Positions 1 to 6,043 of a stretch of DNA of 64,000 bases are shown here, in pieces. Where the stretch lies: assembly GCA_913060665.1 (NCBI GenBank), contig CAJXUY010000011.1:1-64000 (forward strand), in the 5' to 3' direction. Each line of letters opens with the position of its first letter. The first letter of the stretch is position 1. The position numbers and the translations under genes are program-made. The DNA comes from an uncultured Oleiphilaceae bacterium. GTDB lineage: Bacteria; Pseudomonadota; Gammaproteobacteria; Pseudomonadales; Oleiphilaceae. The notes under the pieces are model-generated. The model was not told the DNA's origin, did no database searches, and worked only from the letters and a program-made list of their open reading frames with translations.

Positions 1-86
1 ACTAATGGTGCCTTTATTGTAATACAGGTAATACTAGAATACTTTCACAGCCTCTACGCTGCATCGCGGCTACGGTTTTGCTGACT

Positions 87-1745
87 TTATGCTTGCTGGC
101 CTTCGGTTTCTAGCTTCAGGCTCTCTTCGGGTTGATAAACATCCTTTATCAACCCCATCACTTTGCGGCTTTCTAATACACCAATCATCGCACAAGTACT
201 CACCACCCCCCCCATTAATGCGCCGCCAACACCTGCGGTCACGATATCGGCACCGGTTAGGTATAGGTTCTTAATCGGAGTAATGGGGTGTAGCCAATTT
301 TGCTGAAAGCGATCGACGGTATGGTCGATACCATAAATCTCACCTTTTTTGTTCCACTGGAACCATTGTGTAGATAATGGTGTAGAAAGCTCTACATAAT
401 CTATCGCGCCTCGTAACTGAGGCATATGCTTGTATAGTGTCTCGAGCAACGAGTTTTGAATCTCTTCTTTTAGCTCATCATAACCTTCCCCCCGCTTATT
501 CCACGTAGTGCCCTGCCATTGCTCGAACCACTTGTGATTAGTCGGTGCAACGATCTCCACCGTTGACTTACCGGGGAAGCGGTCATTCCAAGCTGGATCC
601 TTAGCGGATGGAAACGAGATATAGGTTAGCGGAAAATCATCGGTGCCGTCAGACGCTAAAAAGCGGTCGACGTTTTCATCATGATTAGCATCAGGATATA
701 CCCAGTAATTAGTTTTTGGGATATTCAGTTGTTCTGCTGTACCTTTAAAGCCTGCATAAATGCAAACATGCGAGGCGGACAATTCTACTTTATTCAGGTC
801 TTTCAACAGGCCGTTTTTCTTGGCTACTTTCTCAGGTAATAAATCTTGATAAGTGGGATAAATACCGGCACTACTCACAATTTTATCCGCAAATATCTCA
901 TGACCACCTTTCTTCAAACGCACACCATAGGCTCGATTATTCTTAACCAGTATTTCGTCCACACCGGCATAGGTAAATACATTACCGCCACTTTGCTTAA
1001 TCACCGGGATAATCGTCTCAGAGATACGTGACGAGCCGCCAACCGGATAATTACCGCCAGCGATATAGTGCTTTGCAACCATCCCGTGCATCATAAATGA
1101 TGAGTCTCTAGGGGTTAGGCCATAGTCACCCCATTGCGCCGTTAGCACACCGATGAGTTCTTCGTTTTTGGTCAACCCTTCTAATACTTCACGCGTACTC
1201 TTAAAAAAGTAGTCGGGCAGCATATAATGGCGCGCTTTGTTATAGACCATCGCGGCCAACTTTGGCAGCGCTTGCCCAGCAAAATAACGAGGCACTAACT
1301 TACTAACATCACCCAGTAAATCAACATACTGGTCAATAGCATCTGCTTCGGCAGGAAAGTACTCCTTCATCTGTTTTTTAAAAGGTTCTTTGCCCGCAAG
1401 ATAGTCGTACGTTTTATCACCGATAATAATACGATCATAGAGTTGATCCATATAAGCCCACTCTAATTGGCTATCAGAAATAACATCAAATACACGGCGC
1501 ATCATTGAAAACGGCTTATGTACTTCGCCTACGTAGTGAACACCCACATCCCACTCGTAACCATTACGCTCATAGGTATGACTATAGCCACCCGCCGTAT
1601 AGTGCTGCTCTAACACACAGACTTTTTTGCCCAGCTTAGATAGCAGCGCGGCGTTGCAGAGCCCACCAGGGCCTGAACCAATGACGATCACATCATAATG
1701 AGTATCTGCCCTGTCTTTACGAAAACGAGTTCCTGTGCGCTTCAC
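87..1745 (-). CDS. NAD(P)/FAD-dependent oxidoreductase, phytoene desaturase/retinol saturase-like
   Basis: A 552-residue flavoprotein with an N-terminal Rossmann dinucleotide-binding motif (GSGPGG, about residue 24) followed by the LEQH..GGYSHT stretch typical of CrtI, CrtISO and RetSat-type amine-oxidase-fold enzymes. The C-terminal TGADIVTAGVGGALMGG segment is the second FAD-contacting motif. Members saturate or isomerise polyenes such as carotenoids and retinol; the substrate here cannot be read from sequence. No signal peptide is visible. It is divergent from the PadR-type gene at 1890, and the shared intergenic region carries repeated operator-like sequences, so the neighbour probably represses it. 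Length is normal for the family. The fold call is firm and the exact reaction open. Confidence 0.85.
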   Translation of the reverse strand: MKRTGTRFRKDRADTHYDVIVIGSGPGGLCNAALLSKLGKKVCVLEQHYTAGGYSHTYERNGYEWDVGVHYVGEVHKPFSMMRRVFDVISDSQLEWAYMDQLYDRIIIGDKTYDYLAGKEPFKKQMKEYFPAEADAIDQYVDLLGDVSKLVPRYFAGQALPKLAAMVYNKARHYMLPDYFFKSTREVLEGLTKNEELIGVLTAQWGDYGLTPRDSSFMMHGMVAKHYIAGGNYPVGGSSRISETIIPVIKQSGGNVFTYAGVDEILVKNNRAYGVRLKKGGHEIFADKIVSSAGIYPTYQDLLPEKVAKKNGLLKDLNKVELSASHVCIYAGFKGTAEQLNIPKTNYWVYPDANHDENVDRFLASDGTDDFPLTYISFPSAKDPAWNDRFPGKSTVEIVAPTNHKWFEQWQGTTWNKRGEGYDELKEEIQNSLLETLYKHMPQLRGAIDYVELSTPLSTQWFQWNKKGEIYGIDHTVDRFQQNWLHPITPIKNLYLTGADIVTAGVGGALMGGVVSTCAMIGVLESRKVMGLIKDVYQPEESLKLETEGQQA

Positions 1746-1786
1746 TAATCACCTCTGCCATTATTTTTATGCTATCGTTGTATTTT

Positions 1787-1842
1787 TATGCAACTTTTTG
1801 CATATTAGAGGATTACCGGATTAATATGCAACTTCTTTCATA
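1787..1842. promoter_or_regulatory. tandem operator-like repeats in divergent PadR promoter region
   Basis: Two 18-bp sequences, TATGCAACTTTTTGCATA (1787-1804) and TATGCAACTTCTTTCATA (1825-1842), differ at two positions and have centres 38 bp apart. The first is an inverted repeat with perfect 7-bp arms. The second runs into a perfect TATAAT (1841-1846) that would serve as the -10 of the PadR-type gene, so binding there would block it. PadR proteins are dimeric winged-helix repressors that often act on a divergent neighbour. The repeats are seen; the regulator assignment is inferred from adjacency. Confidence 0.6.
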
Positions 1843-1889
1843 TAATTTGTTATTATCGATCTTATCGTTATTAGAAGTTGCGCCTCATT

Positions 1890-2450
1890 ATGTCATTAAA
1901 ACACGCCATATTAGTCTTGCTGGAAACAGAACCAAGCAGCGGTTATGACCTTGTTAAACACTTTAAAAGAAGCTTAGGCTATTTTTGGAACGCCAAACAC
2001 CAACAGGTCTATCAGCAGCTTAAAAAGCTCACTGAAGCGCAATGGGTTACCTTTCAAGCTCACTCCCAGAGCGATAAACCCGATAAAAAAATTTATGAGA
2101 TTACTCAGCGTGGTAAAGAAGAGTTAAGTAAGTGGATTAAGCAGCCTGTAAAAACTAATAGGATTAACGATTCATTGTTGGTTAAGCTCTATGGAGGTCA
2201 TTTAGCGCCCCGAAAGAACTTAATGCAGGAACTGGAGAACCATACTGAAATTCATCAGAGCACGTTGGAAAATCTGGAAAGAATCGAGCAACTTTACCTA
2301 TCCCTAAACGAGGAAAAAAAAGCTCACTACCTCCTGCCCTATATGACCCTTCGCAGAGGTATTATTGGCGAAAGAGCTTGGCTTGAATGGGCTGAAGAGG
2401 TCAAAAATACACTACAACGACAATCGCCAGACATAAAAAAAGCCGACTAA
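1890..2450 (+). CDS. PadR family transcriptional regulator
   Basis: The 186-residue protein starts with the PadR winged helix (SLKHAILVLLETEPSSGYDL, then VYQQLKKLTEAQWV and the KKIYEITQRGKEEL wing, residues 2-80). It continues into a charged C-terminal helical domain of the long PadR/Vir subtype, which provides dimerisation. The ATG at 1890 is preferred over an upstream in-frame TTG at 1878 because it begins exactly at the conserved domain. Members respond to small hydrophobic or phenolic ligands. It is transcribed away from the flavoprotein at 87-1745 and probably controls that gene and itself through the repeats at 1787-1842. Confidence 0.9.
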   Translation: MSLKHAILVLLETEPSSGYDLVKHFKRSLGYFWNAKHQQVYQQLKKLTEAQWVTFQAHSQSDKPDKKIYEITQRGKEELSKWIKQPVKTNRINDSLLVKLYGGHLAPRKNLMQELENHTEIHQSTLENLERIEQLYLSLNEEKKAHYLLPYMTLRRGIIGERAWLEWAEEVKNTLQRQSPDIKKAD

Positions 2451-2464
2451 TGTCGACTTTTTTG
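2436..2464. terminator. bidirectional intrinsic terminator between padR-like gene and cytochrome c5
   Basis: A hairpin with arms AAAAAGCCGAC and GTCGACTTTTTT around a TAAT loop, with one C/A mismatch, overlaps the stop codon of the PadR-type gene. The A-tract on one side and T-tract on the other let it end transcripts from both convergent genes. Confidence 0.75.
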
Positions 2465-2479
2465 TTAACAGCATAAAAC

Positions 2480-2902
2480 TTACTTGCTGTTACTAACCAT
2501 GTACTCAACAGCGGCTTTGACCTCATCATCTGAACATGATGCACAAGTTCCACGAGCAGGCATAGCATTAAAGCCATTGATAGCATTAGCAAGCAGTGTG
2601 TCCATACCTTGCTCTACACGAGGAGCCCACTGGCCTGCATTACCTAACATCGGAGCACCTGCTGCACCCGTACCATGACATGCAAAGCAAGACGCATTGT
2701 AAACATCTTCACCTGAACGAGCTCCACCGGTCGCTGCTGGCGCTGCGGCGGCTGCAGAACCACAATCCTGACCTTCTACACATACGTCTCCGATAGGCTT
2801 AATACGATCACGAATCGCATCTTCGTCTGTTGCGGCCTGAATTGAACCCGCCAATACGGCACCCAACCCAAATACTGCTAACGCTCTCATCACTTTATTC
2901 AC
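2480..2902 (-). CDS. cytochrome c5-type monoheme protein, periplasmic
   Basis: A 140-residue exported cytochrome: signal peptide of about 23 residues ending ..GSIQA/A, an Ala-rich linker, then a class I cytochrome c domain with the haem site CFACH (C72, C75, H76) and the likely axial Met in NAMP (M114). The CASC pair (C120, C123) is the extra disulphide-type pair typical of c5. It would shuttle electrons between periplasmic redox proteins and terminal oxidases. The GTG start follows a GAGGTG Shine-Dalgarno-like stretch; an ATG four codons in is possible. It is convergent with the PadR gene and shares its terminator. Confidence 0.9.
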   Translation of the reverse strand: MNKVMRALAVFGLGAVLAGSIQAATDEDAIRDRIKPIGDVCVEGQDCGSAAAAAPAATGGARSGEDVYNASCFACHGTGAAGAPMLGNAGQWAPRVEQGMDTLLANAINGFNAMPARGTCASCSDDEVKAAVEYMVSNSK

Positions 2903-3087
2903 ACTTCACCTCGTGGGATATTATTTAGTGCTATTACTAGCTATATAATGATTGGTGACAAGATACAAGACCCCGCCCAAAAAATTAATGGCGACATTAT
3001 AGCGGTAAAGAATAACGATAAAAAGCCTCCCCTTAAACACTCATGTATACTCTCGATCCTAAATAGCCTTTTGAGACCGATAATCGC

Positions 3088-3405
3088 ATGCATAAGCACC
3101 ATAAACTCTCTCTCATCGTCGAATTCACCGCTTTGATCGTACTCGTTGCCTCAATGGTGTGGATCGGCCAAATCAAGCAGTCAGGAGCACTCCTCACAAC
3201 CTGGCAACTCGCGCTTCCCGTAGTCGCTAGCTTTTTTGTACTGGCAGGCTTTCTAAGCAATATGTATTTTCGCTGGATCGCCAGCGCTGGGGGAAAATCT
3301 GCCCTAACTCAACGAAACCAAATATTTTTCTGGCTATTAGCTCTTTCACTGCTGTCAGTCTGGTGTATTGCGGTCATCAAAACATTCTGGATGGACGGAG
3401 CTTAA
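3088..3405 (+). CDS. small inner-membrane protein of unknown function, three predicted TM helices
   Basis: A 105-residue protein with hydrophobic stretches at about residues 10-27, 37-60 and 80-98 joined by short charged loops, so probably a three-pass inner-membrane protein. The start ATG lacks a strong ribosome-binding site. No catalytic motif is visible. It stands alone between a cytochrome c5-type gene and a tRNA, and I do not recognise a named family. Confidence 0.6.
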   Translation: MHKHHKLSLIVEFTALIVLVASMVWIGQIKQSGALLTTWQLALPVVASFFVLAGFLSNMYFRWIASAGGKSALTQRNQIFFWLLALSLLSVWCIAVIKTFWMDGA

Positions 3406-3434
3406 TTCGAAAGTGATATTTTGGAATAGAACAC

Positions 3435-3463
3435 TAGACACGATCTAACAGCCTGCGTATTAT
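3435..3463 (+). promoter_or_regulatory. sigma-70 promoter of the tRNA-Arg gene
   Basis: TAGACA (3435-3440), a 17-bp spacer and TATTAT (3458-3463) match the sigma-70 hexamers at five of six positions each. The bases after the -10 are GC-rich (AGCCGCC), the discriminator type associated with stringent control of stable RNA. A start near 3470 would give a leader of about 45 nt before the tRNA at 3514. Confidence 0.65.
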
Positions 3464-3513
3464 AGCCGCCTGATCTATTTGCCCTTTCTTGGGCATTCGA
3501 TTGAAGACAATGT

Positions 3514-3590
3514 CCGCCCGTAGCTCAGCTGGATAGAGTAGGTGGCTTCGAACCACTTGGTCGGGAGTTCGAATCTCTCCGGGCGGGCCA
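3514..3590 (+). tRNA. tRNA-Arg (anticodon TCG)
   Basis: A full cloverleaf folds by hand. The acceptor stem is CCGCCCG/CGGGCGG with discriminator G and encoded CCA, the D stem GCTC/GAGT, the anticodon stem GGTGG/CCACT with loop CTTCGAA (anticodon TCG, reading CGA), the variable loop TGGTC, and the T stem GGGAG/CTCTC with loop TTCGAAT. It is 77 nt including CCA and stands alone behind its own promoter. Confidence 0.95.
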
Positions 3591-3639
3591 TTTCTTTGAT
3601 TAGACCAGTCGCGCAATCAGTTAAAAGGGGTCGAAGCCC

Positions 3640-4329
3640 TTAAACACTTTTAACCGGGCGGCCTCGCTTATAATGCCCTACTTTCTGTAACAACTGAGCT
3701 TCCACCTTTTCTCGAAAATAGTCATTTCCAAGTGGCGTTCCTGTTAGCCAAGCATCGGCAATCTGCTTCATAACTTCTTGGTCAAGTTGTGAGCGGAATA
3801 GCTCTTTATAGGTTTCAAACCGAGCTTCATCGCTCCCAGCCAACGAAATATATACGGAGTGATACCGCACGAAACTAATTGCTCTAAGGCCTGAGTTATG
3901 ACAAAAACTAGACCAACGATAATGCGATGGAGACTCAACCATACCCGCCCTAACAGGATTTAGTTCAATATAACGCATGGTAGCCAAAAAATAATCCTCT
4001 ACCTGAACCAGACTTGCTTTGTATCGCCCCTCCCAAATAGAACCGTTTTTCCCATATTTTTGATTCATATATGGGGCATACCGGCGACCGATATATTGCA
4101 TAAACAAACTGGTACTTATTGTTTCTGGCGGAGTAATTAGTAAATGAACATGATTTGTCATTAGCACAAATGAGTGAATTTGAATGCCATAGCGCTTTGA
4201 TGCCTCCCCTAGCCAATAGGCATAGGTTGAGTAGTCTTCATCTTCAAAAAACACAGGATCTCTTGAATGTCCTCGATGCACGATATGAACCGGAACTCCG
4301 GGTATAAAAAAACGAGGTTTACGTGGCAT
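3640..4329 (-). CDS. REP-associated/IS200-like Y1 tyrosine transposase
   Basis: A 229-residue member of the Y1 transposase superfamily. It opens with the typical MPRKPRFFIPGVPVHIVHRG, carries the metal-binding HUH motif within TNHVHLLI (about residues 58-65), and has the YIELNPVRAGMV segment containing the catalytic-tyrosine helix. The length and the C-terminal extension fit the solitary RAYT-like group rather than a mobile IS200/IS605 element. No flanking element ends or obvious REP palindromes were seen beside it. It borders a damaged region (fic and Rhs remnants). Confidence 0.88.
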   Translation of the reverse strand: MPRKPRFFIPGVPVHIVHRGHSRDPVFFEDEDYSTYAYWLGEASKRYGIQIHSFVLMTNHVHLLITPPETISTSLFMQYIGRRYAPYMNQKYGKNGSIWEGRYKASLVQVEDYFLATMRYIELNPVRAGMVESPSHYRWSSFCHNSGLRAISFVRYHSVYISLAGSDEARFETYKELFRSQLDQEVMKQIADAWLTGTPLGNDYFREKVEAQLLQKVGHYKRGRPVKSV

Positions 4330-4508
4330 AATCTCATCCTTGAGAAGTTTAATGCACTATCGTAACAAAGTATGAACAACCCTACTATGTGAGTATAGGC
4401 TTTAGCTAAAGGGCTAAGACCTCTTTAATTCCTAGGAAGGTATTCTTATTATAGGGTAAGTGTGTTTGTTGTCTTATGGTATACTGAAGAGCAGAGGAGA
4501 TACTAATT

Positions 4509-4685
4509 ATGGCAACCTTAAAAAAGAAAAAAACTTCATTAGCCGCGAAAAAGACGTTTGCGGCAAAGGTTCGTAGCGTTAATTATATCGCCAGCCTTAA
4601 ATTAGAAGGGTTTAAAGTGCCAAACAAAAAAGATCAAAAGCCTTCTAACCGAGAAGAACTTATCGCTAAATATAAAATCGCTTAA
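4509..4685 (+). CDS. yhfG: YhfG-like small antitoxin partner of Fic
   Basis: A 58-codon lysine-rich ORF with a good Shine-Dalgarno site (GAGGAG). It ends a few bases before a Fic-type reading frame. The pattern, a basic N-terminus then NYIASLKLEGF and a C-terminal helix, and the position directly upstream of fic match YhfG, the small protein that in Escherichia coli binds and inhibits class I Fic AMP-transferase. Family assignment rests on synteny and composition. The gene looks intact although its partner is broken. Confidence 0.7.
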   Translation: MATLKKKKTSLAAKKTFAAKVRSVNYIASLKLEGFKVPNKKDQKPSNREELIAKYKIA

Positions 4686-4691
4686 TATCCC

Positions 4692-5143
4692 ATGGTAGAT
4701 AAGTACGGTACAGGACAAGATCCAAACTGTTACTCTGGCACACCAGTCCTTATCAATTTGCTTAATATCACTAACGATGACATTCTCGAAGAAGCAGAGC
4801 GTGAAATAACTATCGCTTGCGCTGAGACGATAGAGTTTCAAGACCCCCCCCCTATGATTTGGATTACCTCTGCGCTATCCACCAGACTCTATTTTGTGAT
4901 ATTTACGAGTGGGCCGGAAAAATAAGGACCCTAGATATTAGTAAGGGCGATACGCACTTCTGTAATACTCGTTTCATAGATAAAGAAGCAGACAAATTGT
5001 TTACCGCTTTTGCTGACAATAACTACATTTCCGAATACGACAAGACTGATCTTATTTGCGCAGTTTCAGAGTTCTATGGTGAGTTAAATATGGTTCACCC
5101 ATTTAGAGAAGGCAATGGGCGCGCAAGGTATAGGTCTGCGTAA
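4692..5143 (+). pseudogene. fic: Fic domain AMP-transferase, frameshifted and 3'-truncated
   Basis: Two reading frames together give a Fic protein. Frame one (4692 on) holds the N-terminus (DKYGTGQDPNCY) up to FQDPP. The second frame resumes DLDYLCAIHQTLFCDIYEWAG and runs through DTHFCNTRFI to the Fic motif HPFREGNGRAR. The break lies in a run of nine C (4844-4852), and one more C would restore the frame. Just after the motif the reading frame meets a stop at 5141 where the rest of the fold should be, because the DNA switches to an Rhs remnant. Fic proteins transfer AMP to target hydroxyls. The truncation suggests an inactive remnant, even if the C-run were a sequencing slip. Confidence 0.85.
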
Positions 5144-5790
5144 CCGTTTCGCCCACTCGCTTATCAATCAGGAAGTCACCCACATAACTCTTGAGCGTGG
5201 TTACCCCTGCAATCGTCTCTTCTTCATAAACACCGCCACCAATGTAGATCATCTCAGATAACTCACCATTTTCATCTTTACGCTGATAGAAACGCCCATC
5301 ATCAGGCCCGTAGAGGTAGTTGAAGGTGGTGCTACCTTTGTGGTGACCTGCGTCGGTTTGTTAATGGTGTTGTAGGTAACCGTACGTGCGCCATCACTGA
5401 GTTGATTACCAAACTCGTCATAGCAAAACACGAAACCATTTGCTTCACGAACAGCGAGTGGACTTGGTGCCGTATGATAGCCACTACAACTACTGCCGTT
5501 GGTATAAGTGGCATAGTTGTAATCTGTTATTGAGCCTTTGGCAGTTAGATTGCCGTAATCATCGTAGCCTTTATTGATAGTCAGCCCATTACCTAATGAT
5601 TCTTGCGTTAATGCCCCATAGGCATTGTAGGAAATTGCCTCCCAGAGTATTTTGCTGCCTGCATCAAGGCTGTTATCTAGCACTCTCGCCAAGTAACCGT
5701 TCTGGTATTCGTTTTCAATGCTTAGGCCGGACGGATATGTCGTGGCTTTAGGTCGCCCTAAGCCGCCATATTGTGACCTGAATATAGGTT
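5128..5790 (-). pseudogene. Rhs/YD-repeat protein C-terminal remnant, frameshifted
   Basis: On the minus strand, 5335 to about 5790 encodes YD-type repeats (YDDYGNLT, YDEFGNQL, TVTYNTINKPT). Near 5335 the frame shifts, and the Rhs core continues as FNYLYGPDDGRFYQRK and IYIGGGVYEEE..TTLKSYVGDFLIDKR down to about 5130. There it abuts the fic fragment. There is no start region, no complete core and no toxin tip, so this is an internal piece of a much larger secreted or T6SS-linked polymorphic toxin. Confidence 0.85.
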
Positions 5791-5857
5791 CTTACCACAT
5801 ATTGAAAAGCGGACAGCGGATCGTTACTTTGAATCGACTGGATAATCACTGACTGCA

Positions 5858-5977
5858 ATGTGCCTGATATTTTACTTTAAGTGGGTAGGTGCCCCCGAAA
5901 TAAAAGTACCGGGTAAGTATACGCCGGAAGCAATACAGGAAGTACATGAAAGGGTTGGAGGAATACCAATGACATAA
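5858..5977 (+). other. 39-codon ORF fragment of unknown origin
   Basis: A short plus-strand ORF ends KVPGKYTPEAIQEVHERVGG and three more residues. The end looks like the tail of a soluble protein, while the first ten residues look non-coding. It sits beside Rhs debris and may be the 3' end of a lost accessory gene. No family was recognised and no ribosome-binding site is evident. Confidence 0.25.
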
Positions 5978-6000
5978 CTAATCACTTGGCAACCTGAACT

Positions 6001-6028
6001 GAGCAGAGTCGACGAGACGACTCTGCTC
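6001..6028 (-). terminator. hairpin downstream of the desaturase-reductase gene
   Basis: GAGCAGAGTCG (6001-6011) and CGACTCTGCTC (6018-6028) form a perfect 11-bp stem with a six-base loop, 16 bp beyond the stop codon of the minus-strand gene at 6044. No clear U-run follows on that strand, so it may act as a 3'-end stabiliser rather than a classic intrinsic terminator. Confidence 0.55.
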
Positions 6029-6043
6029 TTCGGAGTATTTTTA

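Noticed and set aside
207-217. Short C-run near the start of the window
   Set aside because: It falls in the glycine-rich C-terminal FAD motif of the flavoprotein, whose frame is intact.
3434-3616. 60-codon minus-strand ORF containing PPGEIRTPDQVVRSHLL
   Set aside because: It is the reverse complement of the tRNA-Arg gene, a well-known false protein.
5135-5790. Functional Rhs toxin
   Set aside because: No start region, complete core or toxic tip, and a frameshift near 5335; only a remnant is supported.
4330-6040. Genomic island or prophage with attachment sites
   Set aside because: A tRNA lies nearby, but no direct repeat of its 3' end, no integrase and no phage genes were seen.
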